Origin: Astrothelium macrocarpum
Taxonomy: Eukaryota > Ascomycota > Dothideomycetes > Trypetheliales > Trypetheliaceae
Direction of reading: 5' to 3'
DNA length: 64,000 nucleotides
NCBI GenBank assembly: GCA_021030915.1
Contig: JAGEMR010000001.1
Location: 62,001 to 126,000, forward strand
Shown here piece after piece: positions 11,741 through 24,486 of the stretch (positions within the stretch are counted from its first letter, which is position 1; every line of letters starts with the position of its first letter). Under the pieces are notes generated by a model, which worked only from the letters and a program-made list of their open reading frames with translations, was not told the DNA's origin and made no database searches. The position numbers and the translations under genes are program-made.

Positions 11741-14700
11741 GAGGTTGAAGATGAAAGGTTTTTTTTCTCCTTTGTGGAAGATGGTTCGGGGGGGGGTTGG
11801 GGGGAAGGGTCGGGTTGGGAGATTGAGTGGACGAGGGAGTAGGGCGAGAGGATTTCAACCACTGGTCCCGCCCTGGGGAGCGAAGAAAAGTCGAAAGTGT
11901 TGGACGGGTGGAGTTCGGATGCGGAAGAGAAGAGCTTTGCTTGTTTCTTGCAAACTCGAAAAAGGGGATCGGGTGCACGGATTACTGCATCGAGATGACT
12001 GAATGTCACATCTATTGTTGAAAAATGATCAAAAGTTGGTAATGTATGGGGCCCTTGGTATAGATATGCTTTTGTCCATGTCCCTGTCATCGGACGTGGT
12101 GAGGGATGTATGCGTTCAGCGAAGCTACCAACAGCTTGTGCTTGCCGGATAGAGCAGATTCTGGCTTGGTGTGGGCGGCTCTTTTTCTGGGTTCTCGTGC
12201 AGTCATCGGGGTTAAAGAAAAGGAGTCTCGATAATTTTTGTAAAGATTAATATTTAATGCTGGAACTAATAGAGTACTACTTTTTCTGATTTTACTGTAC
12301 GAATGTGCACTGATTACTTGGACTGGAGTTGAAAAACATTTGAGAGCTCAAGATTGAGTTTGGTACCTGCCTGGGTACTGAATTCAATTCAAGGAACTGA
12401 TGGCGTCACGGCATGGATGGTCAGGACAAAACATCATACATGACACTAGACCAGGCACTCGACCCAATGCACACAAGATCTTAATGATCCGGGTGGAGGG
12501 TTCCCCATACTTGGCTCAGACGGGAAGTATTCTAGTCTTGCTATTTTTGTTTCTTCTTATGCATCCCGGCCGAGTGGAGGGGAGCGAATTTCACATTATT
12601 TAAAGTTGTGTTTATTTTATTCACCGCTGCCATCTCCCGTCTTGCTTTCTGCAACTAAACATCATTAATATTGAATGTGATGTATTGCATACATTAGAAC
12701 GAGAATGAATTGCAGGACGGTTCGTTAGTACCTTGGGGATGCAGCAGATGCGTCAGCCACCGTCTGGGTGAGAAACACAAATATTCTAGGTGCACTGAGC
12801 TGAAAAGTGCTCGGCAATGCAACTATTGTGTATGACCACTTGATATCGAGTAAGGAGTAAAGCCAAGTCATGACGTTGCCAATATCGACTGAATACATGG
12901 CATTTGATTGGCCAATTCATCCCCGTCATCGGAAAGTAAGAGGGTTTTGTTTGGACTATCAGGACAACACAACGGCTCGATTATCTTGTACAGAAATAGC
13001 AGCCAAACATCTGATGCTTATTATCTATTGCATACAATGGATCTACCTATCTAATCTATTGATCAGTAGCCCAATCCTTCCGAATCCCTGGTCATGTCCA
13101 TAAAGTTTGTTTCAGGAAAGGGTCCGGCCGAGAAAGATTACACTGGCGACTTTTGGTGTACCCATTTTCCCCGAAGGATTTTGTTTCAGGATCCCTGGTG
13201 CGTCGCTAACAAGTAGATGCCGTACCGACAGTTTAGGCCATTAGGGTTTCGGAAAAAAGAGGCATGTAATACAGAGATATAGGGAGCACAGACCAGCCAA
13301 ATGCTCGAGAGGTAGTTGATCTAGACTTCTGCGATAAGGTATTCAGCTTTGCTCGACTGGCAATGTGGATAAATTTCCTTTGCGCGCCAAAGACTGCTCA
13401 GCTGTCTTGCTCCCAAAGGTGGACATGGTGGTGTTTCGGACCAGGGATTGCCTGCGAGCATTGTGGCGGCCACAAGCGCCCAAATTGGGACAGTTTACAC
13501 GATGCGGACTAGAGTCCCATAGCGTAAATACTCGTTTAAGAACGGAAATACGCGGGTTTACTTGTTTGCCTGAGACTAACTTGCAAGCTAAAACGGCTCC
13601 CCAACGTGATACGCGTACGTTCGCTTCCAAATCCAATGAAACTAGCAAACTCGTTCACAATAAAGCTCCAGAGTGCTGTCTATTGCCTGAAATCTTTGGT
13701 GATTGGATAGTGAGAAACGTATGTCCGAAAGCTTTAGGATGGCGTAGCTAGCACTAACCTAATCAGCGTGCAGGAGATAAAGTGGCAATTGGAATTGGTG
13801 CGACGGTAGGCAACGATCATGTGTAGTTTCTTGGAGACCTTTCCTAGCGTCTGGCGTAAGAGCGGGTTACTTTCCACCTATCGATGGAGGAATTTCTTGA
13901 ACCTATCCTGGTAGTTTTGTTAATTGACAGTGTACTAAATCAGGGGACTTCATGCCATTTCGGAAAACCTAGCAATCAAACTTATTGAAACAGGAGAAAG
14001 CAGACAGTATTGACACTCTCAGAAGGAATAAGGTCAAAATATTCGGTTGGTTCTTGATTTTATGCACAGCGTCCAGATGGTGGACCAACAGAGGACCCAT
14101 TTGCAGAGCGATGCATGATTGTAGCTCGCTATTGAAATTCAATGGAAAGACTGCCCAAGTCTGGTCTGAGCTTCGAAACGTTGACAAGTTTTATTTGTTC
14201 GGGACGACTGATAAATGCCTCATTGCCGTGCTCTGTGCTTTTGTTTTTCAACGATCTTGCCTTTATACACCGGTGGCTCGGACGTCAGATTTGGATTTAA
14301 CCGAAATGAAATCCCTCTTGGGTGCTCTGTCGTTGTCTGCTCAGGTTTCAATGACCGAGGATATTATTTGGATCTGTGCAAATGCTGCGGTCTCGGCGAA
14401 GATATTCGGCCGATCTTGTTTTTTTCCTTCAATATCCGTAGTAGCATGGGACATACTAATCAGCCCTCGGCATACCGAGACCAGGCGAAGGCATGGGTTC
14501 CTTGGAACCTTATCCCAAGTACATAGTCAGCACATGTCAGACGTTTGCTAATTGAGTTACCGTTAATCATTGTGAATAGAGATGCGCTTGTATCTGACTG
14601 TGTCCATGGTTCAGTCTTTATGAATATTCTTTGGTCTCTGTGGCAGTGGAAACCGTGGGTCCAAGACAATCAGAATGATTTGAAATCGAAGCCTTCCAGT

Positions 14701-17508
14701 TGGTTTTTCCTTGCACCTGACGCCCAAATGTCTTGAAGTAGTTAATGCGCAGTGTGGCCCGCCCACAGTTAATCCATAAATTAACCCAACTTCCAATGTT
14801 AGGCTTGTTAGGCTTGTTAGGCTTGTTAGGCTTGTTAGGCTTGTTAGGCTTGTTAGGTACTAAAACAACATGATCGGCAGCAATGAGAAGTTTCGAGATG
14901 AGAGCACTCAGGTTTCGCCCAGCATGGTGACGTTAAGGGCGAAAGCAGCCCTGCACCAATGGCTCGAGGATTAGCTCGCAACGGTGGTGTCGTGGTCCCT
15001 TGGCTACTTTGTATGGCTGTCGCAAAATCCAGCAGGTACACTACTACTAGCAACAACGCGAACTCTTCCCGAGTGCAGAAAAAAAAAAAGACCCTCTACT
15101 AGATCTCAGCCTACCACGCGATCGTGGAATAAAATTTTCGGCCGGCGGCCGCATTGCAGAAATAGTAACAATTTCATTGGCCCTTCTCCCAGAATGGCAG
15201 AGCGTGATGGTGGCTTAGACCCCTCAACAGCATCCACTGCATCGAAACTTCAACGCCTTAGACCGCCTCGATTGTTGCAAGAAAACAATTGTTGTTTGTG
15301 GTGGCAATCCTGATCCCTTGGCTGCGCTGCTGCTGCTCACGATGTCACTCTCTTGGTGTAACTGTGTGAACGAATGCAATGTCTTGACTAAGACGCGAGC
15401 CAAGCGCTCCCACGTTGAAGGTTGTCAGACGGCCCGACGTCATTGTCAGCCCTATGTCATTGAGTCTGGGCAGACGTATGGCTTTGCCAATGGTCGAGAG
15501 AGGGAGTGCTTGTCGAAAATTGCTGTTGGTCATATATCCACCTAATGTTCCGTTCAATGGCGCTGTGTCAGAAAGGGTTGGCACGCGACCCGGTTTCGGC
15601 CGTCCGCCACAATTTGTTGCATAAGTACTAAGCGACGGAGCAATATGATCAAGTGGCCTACTTAGGGATGACTCGCCTGCTCCTACCGTACGCTGCCCTT
15701 CGCGTCCGTAGACCGCGCATCGGCTGTGGCGATCATGGATTCGCTTCATCCTTCCCAGTCGCCCTGGCGCTAGAATTAGAGTCACCGTGCATTGGTGAGT
15801 TTGATGCAAAGGGTTTCGTGGGTGAAGCAATGAGTCAGCCATGCACGAGCCGACCGCTGGCAACAGGATCCAGGGCGGACAAGCATGGGAACCCTTCAAA
15901 AGGCGCTGGCTAACAGGCTTTGCGACTCGTGGCCGGGGCCGAGGGCCGTCCTCGTTGGAGCTTGGGATTCTGCGTGTGCGGTACCTGCGGAGGAGGGAGG
16001 TAGGGCAGCAGCAGCGCTCCCGACAGTCGGGCAGCCCGACTGCATTGCTCGATAGTCCGGGAAGGGGGAGAAGGAGGAGAAAAGCAGGGCCCTTGGCAGC
16101 GGACGGCGTGCATCTGCAATAGGCAATTCTGCATGAGGACGGTGACCGCCTCACAGAGCACATGGCGTGCCCCAGCATTTCGGCCCGCTGAGGCTGATTT
16201 GCTCCATGAGGTAGTGCGCGTAAAAATAGCAGCTGCACCTCTTCCAGACCGCCCTCCCGTCGCGCCGGATCTAAGTCTCAACTCTCGCTGACCGCGATCC
16301 AACGCCGCCCAGTCACCTGAATGAGCGGCTCTTCTGCGCTGCGTCGGTACTTGCGGTACTTCCCACCGCTCCAGTCTGCTCAGCTCGGGGCCCTGTGGCG
16401 GCCACCCGAAATGGTCATCGACGTCTGCGGGCTGAGGCTGGTCGTGAGTCCGATCGCCCTCTGGTCGCTGGCACTGTGTGCGATTGCTTAGAAAGAAAGC
16501 CTCAATGTCTAATCCTTCGGTGAGCATGCCCCTGGCAGTCGATCTGCCTAACCAACCCGGCGCCACGACTACCCAAACGTCGTCATCAGCTGCCATGCCA
16601 AACGTGCCCAGCGAATGGGCGCTGCTGGCCCTGCACGGCGTCGTAACGCTTCCGTCCAGAAGCTGCTTCGACGCATCGAGAGCCCGGGGTGCTGGATAGG
16701 ATCATGCTCCACCACGCCTATTCAAGCCGGGCTCAATTTTCCTGGAACGGTAGGAGCGCACAGACGAATCCGCTGGGTGAGACACGCAGAACCCAGCAGC
16801 TTGCCTCTGGCCACGGAACGAGCTTGTCGGAAACGTCAATCAGGAACGGTAGCACTAGGCTATGTCATACGAACTGTATCGTCCCTTTCTCTCACCTTTG
16901 GTTAGGACTTTTAATCATCCGAACTTTGAATTGGTCTGCCATATGCTGTCGCTTCTATTTCGAGCCCCCCAGCTCACGTTTTCCGTCCTGGGCCTTTTCA
17001 CTCTTGCCCTCATTATGCCTTGACATTCCTGTAAGCTCCTAGTTGGCTGTTGGGCACAAAGTCCTGGCCTCCAGATTATAAGGGCTCGCAGCACCAGCCT
17101 CATACGGTCAGCAGCACCTCCGCTGAACATCCACGCTCGCTTCTAGACTACGCTGCACATTCGTTTACACTTGCTGTCTGACGCCACTGTTGCCGTCTTT
17201 TTATCCTGCTCATCTCTCCACTTCTCCCAATCTTGCCGAGCACCGGAAATCACCCGGCCAGACTTGCTTTTTAGGACCAACATTCTTGAATATCGCGTTA
17301 GGATCTTAGGCAACACAAACCCACCAACTTCAAACCACGTGGACTTCCTGGTCGCCTCCTTCCCGTCTGCATTCAACGATCCGCCGCCTCCTATAGCTAT
17401 TGCAAAGAGGAAATTATCTGCGTCTCCGGTGTTGTTAAGGTTCACGAATCTCGCGGCTCGTCAGCCGGACCACATCTTTGCATCCCCGCAATTTTCACTC
17501 CTCTCAGA
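11741..17508. other. long gene-poor region
   Basis: Nearly 5.8 kb without a gene I can support. The start is the 3' flank of the DUF8004 gene. 12.1-14.8 kb is AT-richer with only short or unconvincing frames. 15.3-16.7 kb is GC-rich and holds overlapping minus-strand frames of 297 and 228 aa in different phases, with Arg/Ser/Pro-rich text and no signature. 17.0-17.5 kb is C/T-rich and probably the promoter and leader of the Zn2Cys6 gene. A 9-bp tandem repeat at 14798-14857 is listed separately. Confidence 0.5.
14798..14857. repeat. 9-bp tandem repeat, about 6.7 units
   Basis: Perfect head-to-tail copies of GTTAGGCTT over 60 bp in a non-coding stretch. No unit is interrupted, which suggests a young or length-variable minisatellite. 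Confidence 0.95.
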
Positions 17509-19447
17509 ATGGCCGGTCCTGGCGGTGGTCCTTCTCGTCGAAGTCACACCAAATCTCGAAAAGGCTGCAAGACATGCAAGAAAAGACATATCCGCTGCGA
17601 TGAGACCTTTCCTCAGTGGTATGCGTTTCCTGACTTTGATAGTTCATTCGATGTTCCGGATGACCGATGTCCGAGGCTGTATACTAACTTCTGCGTAGTC
17701 GCAATTGCACCAAACATCAAGTTCGATGTGATTACATGGATAATCCTACTGCTGCAGGTATCGAAGAGATTGGATCCCAGTCGCAGCAGCCCGATCTCAT
17801 GTGGACACCTGAGATTGAGCGCAGCGTCGATCTTTGGCAACAGACAGGTCAATTTCCGTTTCCAGAGCTTCGAATTTATCCGCAGCCAAACTGGGCTTCC
17901 TTCTCTCGAGATGATCTTCGATTGCTACACCACATATCCCAAATCTCGAACGACATGATTGCAAGTAAATCTTCCAAACTAACTCTGTGGATGGAATACA
18001 TGCCGAGGTATGTCTCGATGAACTTGGTTTTTGTAGCATCTTCAATCCAGTGGCTAACTATCCACAGATTCATCGGTCTTGCTACATCTCATTCATTCTT
18101 GATGCATGCCGTTCTCGGCTTCTCTGCAACGCATCTTGCCTGGGTGTCTCAATCTCAAGAGATCAAGCAACTCGCCTTCCAATACAGCGAAATCGCTCTC
18201 AATGGTCTGCATGAAGCGCTTGGCGTCTTTTCGAAACAGAATTCTGATGCGGTTCTTGCGTCGTCCCTATTATTATCATGGCAAGCAAATGATTGGTAAG
18301 AAATCATCGCGCATCTTCATTGCTACACTGTGACTAACCGCACCTTGAAGGCACAAGTGGTCTTCTCTCATGACAGGAACTAAGATGGTAAATAGCATAT
18401 TCTGATGAGTGAATCGCAGGAGCTAATCTATCAAAGGTGCTCTCCAATATGCAGCCTTGGAGACAAGAGTCCATTTTTGCCGATTACATTGCTTCTCAAG
18501 GTTTGATGAGCCACCAGATCTCTGGTCATACATCTGCAACTACATTTCGTTCAGAGGCGCAACAACAAAATCCCATGACTCTCCAGAACTTACAGGGCTC
18601 CCTTCAGAGACTTCAGCCATATCTTACAGGAAACGAGGATTTGGCAAGTTGGATTCACCAATTGCAAAGCTATGTGCAACGTTTACAGAGCTCCAGTCCT
18701 GCTGAGACCGCGGAAGTCCAGTTCAGTTATCTATATGTTCTCCGCAAATGGCTTTTTTGGGTTCCCATCACGCTTCTAGGATCACAGCGTCGAGACTTTT
18801 CCGTGCTACTGGTCCTCGCTTACTTTTATACCTCGGCACTCGCGCTGGAGCCATTATTCCCAGACATTGGCGCAGGTTTCTGTGCCAATCTAGGTCTTTT
18901 TCCGCTAGAAGAGATTGTACGAATTACAGATGCGCTGCAAGCCAATCAGTCTTTTGCACAGAATACCCAAACAGCGGCAATGATGATGGAATTCCCACGA
19001 GTAACAGCTCTCAAATATAGGCAGTGGATGGAATGGCGGCGCCAGCAATTGGAAAGCGAGGAACTGCAAGCCATGCAATCCAGATCAGTTCCATCTTTCG
19101 AATTCGATTTCAACGTCTTCAATTCGTCTGGATTTGGCAACGTGAGTCCGGCTTTTGCGCCATCTCCGCTGACGCCTGTTTCCACGCAAGCAATGGGAGA
19201 ACGGTCTCCTACTACTTACTATTTGGAAGTGCCCGTTACGTATGGGGGCCGTGGAGGTGATACATATAGCATGACCACTGGAGCAAGCAGCGGGTATATA
19301 TCGCCATCTGCATCTCCAGCGTTTCCGAGAGCGGGTAGCGGGTCAGGCCAAAATCAAATTGAGGGATTTTATGGCGAATACGGCCAACTGGGCTCTACTG
19401 CTCCATCATCCGGGTTCGTACCAGCTCCGTCGACTTTGTGGGCGTGA
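17509..19447 (+). CDS. Zn2Cys6 transcription factor, UPC2-like
   Basis: Five exons: 17509-17618, 17699-18007, 18068-18295, 18351-18387 and 18437-19447; 564 aa with the frame closing. The DNA-binding cluster is assembled across intron 1: a basic lead (RRSHTKSRKG), then CKTCKKRHIRC, DETFPQ, CRNCTKHQVRC. This is the C-x2-C-x6-C-x6-C-x2-C-x6-C pattern that binds two zincs. The rest matches the layout of fungal sterol-uptake-control-like (UPC2/ECM22-type) regulators: a WTPEIERSVDLWQQTGQ region, a GLATSHSFLMHAVLGFSATHLA helix, and a Ser/Gly/Pro-rich C-terminus. Expected to act in the nucleus as a pathway regulator; the target is not inferable. Exon 4 is only 37 nt, and intron 4 has a CTAAT branch site. 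No biosynthetic cluster is adjacent. Confidence 0.9.
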
Positions 19448-21873
19448 AGATGTGAAGGTGCAAGAACCAGGCTGAGACGTTCTACGTGTTTCCAGGACTT
19501 TTTACAACCAGCCAAATTCGTCAGAGACACATCTCATGCCTCCTGCAGCTGATTCACAGTGGAAGGGGAAAGAATTCCAATAAACGAGGCGCTCGATTGG
19601 CCACGAATTATCGCACTGTCACTGCAAACCTTTGAATTTCGAATCTCAGCTTATCCCGAAACGCTTTACCCCCGATCACTTGCTCGCAAACCATCGAACC
19701 CGCCTTTTTCGATCAATTAGTACTCATGCAAAACACGAGCAATCAGCACAGCTTTGCTCAAAAAAGATTTCATCAACCAACGAACAGAATGACGAATTTC
19801 CTTATTGATCAGTCAATTGCAGGCCTGACTTTTACTACATCGGGCACTCGTACGGCGTCTTGACTATGATAGCATCCTGATTCTCACTACACATTGATGA
19901 TACCACGGGCAGCGCGATGGCATTTTTGGACGTCAAATGGCGTAGGATTGTTTGATTTAAAGCAGACGCAGGCCGTTTTGCAGGCGTTTGTCTATTCATG
20001 GATTGAACTGGTATGTCTTTACTTTTCGCTTGTATGAATCATTAGACTTTTTTCTGCTTTTTAATCATGGCAAAATTGTACGGCTAGACGTGTCAATATC
20101 TTTCAGTTTATTAGCGTGAGACAGACAGCTAGAAAATTTTTTTTTTAATCAAATTCGACGCTCTATTTTACTATATCATCCATTCACAAGGGGCTGCTTT
20201 AGGCACCTATGATGCCTCGTCTTCATTTCTAAATTTCATTTTTGACAGGCCATTTATTGGCGCAAGGGTAAAATCCTTCATCACCTGCTAAAGGGGACCT
20301 CAAGACACGTTCAACCAATGAAGCTATGTCCCCACCCAACTTGTGGTCCGTGCAATCATGCATGCGGCCATCTCATCCCTCCACTTCTCGTATAGACCTT
20401 GCACTCATTATATCGGACTGTTTCCGCTTATAGAGTGACTACGCGAAACGCTCATTTTGGGTCTAGAACAAGGAACGATCGATGATTTAAGTTAAAGCTC
20501 TCAGGAGGAAAAATCTCTATATCTGTCGTCACAAGTTTCGGACGTAAGACTGCCTTGCGCCAATCAAAAATTGAAGGCAAGGGTAAAAGGATAGTGCGGC
20601 GCTGGCCGCTTCGCGCCCGAGAGATTTTCGTGTCAGAAGCTGAATAGGATTATTACCGGTAGGCGCCATGGAGCATATGACTGGCAGGATCAAGGCAGTC
20701 GGAGAGACCTCCGACTGACCGTTGCGCTCACGGGCCTTTGGCCATAAGTAACATCAGTCCCAACATGCCACTGTTAAGATCACGAAATCCGTCTTTCAGC
20801 TATCGAGTGTGGCTGAAGTCAAATGCGACAAAACTTTGCCGGACGGAGAGAATGGTTCTTAATAAACTCAACTCACAAGGTAGGCACGAGCCTCAGGACT
20901 CAACCGCCTGCAACGGCCTCAGGTGGCTTGTAACGAGTCGGTCTTTTTAATCTTTTTTCCGTCTCCTCCTTTCACTTACACAGCCTCCTCAGCTCGCGAG
21001 ATGCGTACATAATCGTCCATATGACATCACTTGTTTTAGTTATTACATCCACTATGCATGGGGTAACCCTCTCATGAAAACGTTTAAGCTATCCAAACGC
21101 GGCCATGAAACAACCGACCGTGCCCACTATGGGCTACTACTCCACTTCTCTACTACGCGTCACTCTTCGTAATAATTGCAACTCGAGTAACGAGAAACTC
21201 TCTCAACAACGCTTTCATCCAAATCCTTCGAGGTGGATAGTCCTTCTATCGCGCCTTATTCGTCCAACATGGTAATTTTCACAAATAGACACATCCTAAT
21301 TGAGATTGACTATGCCTGGTTACGCGACCTTTCGTCTATATTCTGTGTTCATAACCCAGCATATTAGGTTGGATGCGAGCTTCGCCTCAGCAATTTGGCC
21401 CGACCAGGCAAAATTCGTTCGTTTGTGACACTCCAACTAAGTTTGAATCATCTCTTAGACTGGCTGTACACAAGACAAAGCTGATCAAAGGTCATTGCAT
21501 TTTCCTGAATAGCATCTCGAAAGGCCGGACTGTTATGGGCGGAGATTAGATGTCATATAAAGAGGCATGAATATTGTTGTAGAATCAAATCAAGCATCTA
21601 CAAGAGTTTTCAATCCACCACACGCAAATATTCGAAAAGAAGGAACTAGTTGAATTGCACAATCGTCCATTTTGCACTAATGTCTACCCAAAACACGTCA
21701 GGCAATAGCTCATCTGGGCGATCGACAACTTCTTCGTCCTCAACCTCACAAGCATCCTCATCCTCTGGCAACGCAACTGCTTCAGCGAGTTCGCAGCAAT
21801 CAAACAGGAGAGACGACGATGGTACAGCCATGGATTGGTCTATACTCCCAGTTGTCGGATTATCAAGACAAAA
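19448..21873. other. intergenic, convergent gene ends
   Basis: About 2.4 kb between the 3' ends of two convergent genes. AT-rich, with no supported gene. A Ser/Thr-rich plus-strand frame (21650-21925, 91 aa) overlaps the 3' end of the minus-strand gene by about 50 bp and looks like low-complexity antisense; I did not call it. Confidence 0.5.
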
Positions 21874-24069
21874 TCAAGGCTCTGGCTCTGGCTCCAGCGG
21901 CTCTGGTAGTTCCCGTGGAAGATAGACGGAAACGGAAGTCGAAGCATTTCCTGGGCCAGCTGGCTCTGGCGACTTGACTGTGAGTTGCTGCTCAGGAATT
22001 GCACTAGACAAGGCAATCTCCTCGCTAGTAACGGATCCCAATACTGACGGTGTATTAGTAATCCGTTCCTGCTTGCTATTGATGTTTTCGTCTGGAAATT
22101 CCAAAGATAGAACTGTCGCTCCTTCAACCTGAGACACCAACGTCGACTCTGGTGCCTGTCCTTCCTTGACCGTTACTGAATCGGATGTACTGGTATTCCT
22201 GGATGAATAGAAAATTAAGGCAGAAAAAATCAATACGAAGATGATGACATTTCGGGCGTCCTGGGCAAGTAACCACACATAATTTCTTATCAAAACAGAA
22301 AGGGGTACCTGGCTGCGGAGTCCTGGGCGTCTCGCGTTCTGTGCTGGGTCTTCAAACATCTGAAACAATTTTTCGCATGACACACTCCTTTCCTTTGCTG
22401 TTTCTTTCTTGTTGGGTCTTGGGGTTGATGGAGTTTTTGGTTGAATTTCCTCTCTAGTCATACTTTCATTAAATTGCTTCTCATTCGGCCGCTCTGGCAT
22501 TTCTTTGGGTTCTGAGATCCAAGTTGTCTCGCTCTTTGCAGAGTTGTATCGGTTTGATTGTTCTCCAACGTTGCTGGATTTGTCACGCAAGCCCAACTCT
22601 TCAATAATCGTCTCTTCTTTCTTCTCCAAGCCGTCATTCTTCTCCAGCATTTCACTTTCGGACGATTCATCTTCAGCACCTATTTCAAGCTCTCTGACCG
22701 CTTCATTTAATTTTCTTTGCCATTTTTCGGGAAGTTCCACATTGATTTCGACATCCACGCGTTCCATCTCCCGCCATACAGCTTCCCATACACGAGCACC
22801 AACTAATCCATTGGCTGCGTAGACTTTGACGTCGTATTGGTTCCCATGGGATCCTTCATGAATTCTCAGAACCCGCCTGGGACGTCCGCATGTGGAACAT
22901 ATTCGCCGAATTTGGCCAGACCTTCGGGAAAGCTCCGGCGTCGGACAGAAGGTTTCACATGCAGTATCATCTGAATCTGCGCTATCCCAGTCTTCGCCAT
23001 CTCCAAGCTCCCTGGTACCATTGCACTGCCGGTCATCAGATTCGTCCAGATTTTGGGAGGTTTGCCTGGCAAGTTCGTCATCACTGGAGACTTTCGTGCC
23101 ATTTTCTAAACCCAAGGCCGTGAGAATACTCTCTAATAGCTCATCGAAACTATCTCTAGGGTGTCTCAACAAGATCCCCCGCTGTCTCACTACGGGTCCA
23201 ACTTTCTGGAGCAGTGTTGTCTGGCTCGCCTTGTATCTGTTGAGGACCTTATGCGAGAGAACTTTCGACAGAATTGTGTCAGGATACTCGATTCGTGTAG
23301 ATTGCAGCATCGTAACATGCAACAATACAAGTGGACCCAGAGATTGAGTTTCGGAACGTCCTTTATTCGATGGCGTCGTATCTTTGGTAGACTTTGCTGA
23401 TCTAACACTCCTAGCGCTCTTGACACTGCGCGTTGATCCTGTTTCCGAAAAGTCGGAAGAAGCACGAGACATTTGTAGTGGTTGTCGTGGGGGCAACTGG
23501 CTATATGGTGGCGACCCGTATAGCCCCCCATCCCTTCTCATCCGCTCCTCCCGTCTCTTTATCCTGGGCGACCCTAAATTAGCCCCGTTTTCACTGCGCA
23601 TGACATCAACTGCGGATATGGGACCTCGGAAGGTAGCGCGCTTGTGTAAAGGGGTGTATTGAATTGGATATTTGTCTTCTGGTTCCAATTCCGAAATTGA
23701 AGAAGCGGTGACCGCGGAAATTCGGCGTGACGGCGAAGATGGGACTTCTGGGGAGGCTTCATGGCTAGAGAGTTCCGAATGGGTCGAAGGAGGTGGAGAT
23801 GATAAAGTGCCGTTGAACGAAGGTGAGTTGAATGAACTGTTGGCAGTATGTGGAGATTGATTTTGGACGTTTAGTTCAGGCTTTTCCTCTTGAATAGTCG
23901 TTTGACGCGCGGTGTCGTGGAGAGGGAAGTCGCGGTCAACACTCGAAGACTGTGGACATGTAATTAATTCGTCAAACGATCGATCTACATCTGATTTTGG
24001 GGTCGGTAAGCCTCTGGAATGGTCTGGGAGGATACTGAAAGAGAGCGAGGGTTCACGCTTCAATGCCAT
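21874..24069 (-). CDS. fungal membrane-anchored protein ('nitrogen regulator'-like)
   Basis: Single exon, 731 aa from the ATG at 24069 (MALKREPSLSFSILPD). An upstream in-frame ATG at 24168 adds 33 residues without conserved character. The first ~240 residues are Ser-rich and disordered. Residues ~250-340 hold the conserved block LGPLVLLHVTMLQSTRIEYP and VVRQRGILLRHPRDSFDELL. A Cys pair follows (ICSTCGRPRR), then a block with VKVYAANGLVGARVWEAVWREMERVDVEI. A single membrane segment near residue 620 (VIIFVLIFSALIFYS) is followed by an acidic Glu/Pro tail. Proteins of this type are often labelled 'pathway-specific nitrogen regulator' in fungal annotations, but no DNA-binding domain is visible. 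A tail-anchored protein, possibly in the ER or nuclear envelope, is a better description. The name is from memory and weak; the gene call is strong. Confidence 0.85.
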   Translation of the reverse strand: MALKREPSLSFSILPDHSRGLPTPKSDVDRSFDELITCPQSSSVDRDFPLHDTARQTTIQEEKPELNVQNQSPHTANSSFNSPSFNGTLSSPPPSTHSELSSHEASPEVPSSPSRRISAVTASSISELEPEDKYPIQYTPLHKRATFRGPISAVDVMRSENGANLGSPRIKRREERMRRDGGLYGSPPYSQLPPRQPLQMSRASSDFSETGSTRSVKSARSVRSAKSTKDTTPSNKGRSETQSLGPLVLLHVTMLQSTRIEYPDTILSKVLSHKVLNRYKASQTTLLQKVGPVVRQRGILLRHPRDSFDELLESILTALGLENGTKVSSDDELARQTSQNLDESDDRQCNGTRELGDGEDWDSADSDDTACETFCPTPELSRRSGQIRRICSTCGRPRRVLRIHEGSHGNQYDVKVYAANGLVGARVWEAVWREMERVDVEINVELPEKWQRKLNEAVRELEIGAEDESSESEMLEKNDGLEKKEETIIEELGLRDKSSNVGEQSNRYNSAKSETTWISEPKEMPERPNEKQFNESMTREEIQPKTPSTPRPNKKETAKERSVSCEKLFQMFEDPAQNARRPGLRSQVPLSVLIRNYVWLLAQDARNVIIFVLIFSALIFYSSRNTSTSDSVTVKEGQAPESTLVSQVEGATVLSLEFPDENINSKQERITNTPSVLGSVTSEEIALSSAIPEQQLTVKSPEPAGPGNASTSVSVYLPRELPEPLEPEPEP

Positions 24070-24486
24070 ATCATCTGGTATGCAAGACCTAAAGAATAAA
24101 AGAATGCTGGAGGTCGATGGTTGATGTAAAGAATTCCTCAAAATTGGTTGCGGATTATTGGCTCCCACTTGGAGGTAAACAGATCACTCCAGGGGTTGTG
24201 TTGTCCTGGCAACGAGCAGGCGAAAGGGTACCCGGCAGCTTTCTTCCATCTCCAACTGTGTCGAGCGTCATGCCTGTCTTCGCCCCGCCCGTACTCGGCA
24301 ACTTCATCAATTTCAGAACCTTGTAGAAATCTGGATATTTTGGTTCATTTCATAACTATGACGTCTCAGTCCTTTTCGGCTGAATACCTACGTTAGACAG
24401 AGCTTGTTAAGGTTAAATACGGCATTCGCCTCATGTTTTGTATAAACACGGTACAGTAGAAGACTTTTTCATCTCCCAGTAACGTC

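Noticed and set aside
11431..12090. 219-aa minus-strand frame
   Set aside because: Mostly antisense to the repetitive C-terminus of the DUF8004 gene; Pro/Ser-rich shadow.
13985..14551. 188-aa plus-strand frame
   Set aside because: No recognisable motif, no splice partners and no homology signal by eye.
15345..16596. Overlapping 297-aa and 228-aa minus-strand frames
   Set aside because: Different phases over the same GC-rich DNA, Arg/Pro/Ser-rich, no signature; chance openness is the simpler explanation.
21650..21925. 91-aa Ser/Thr-rich plus-strand frame
   Set aside because: Low complexity and overlapping the 3' end of the opposite gene; could be a small protein, but nothing supports it.
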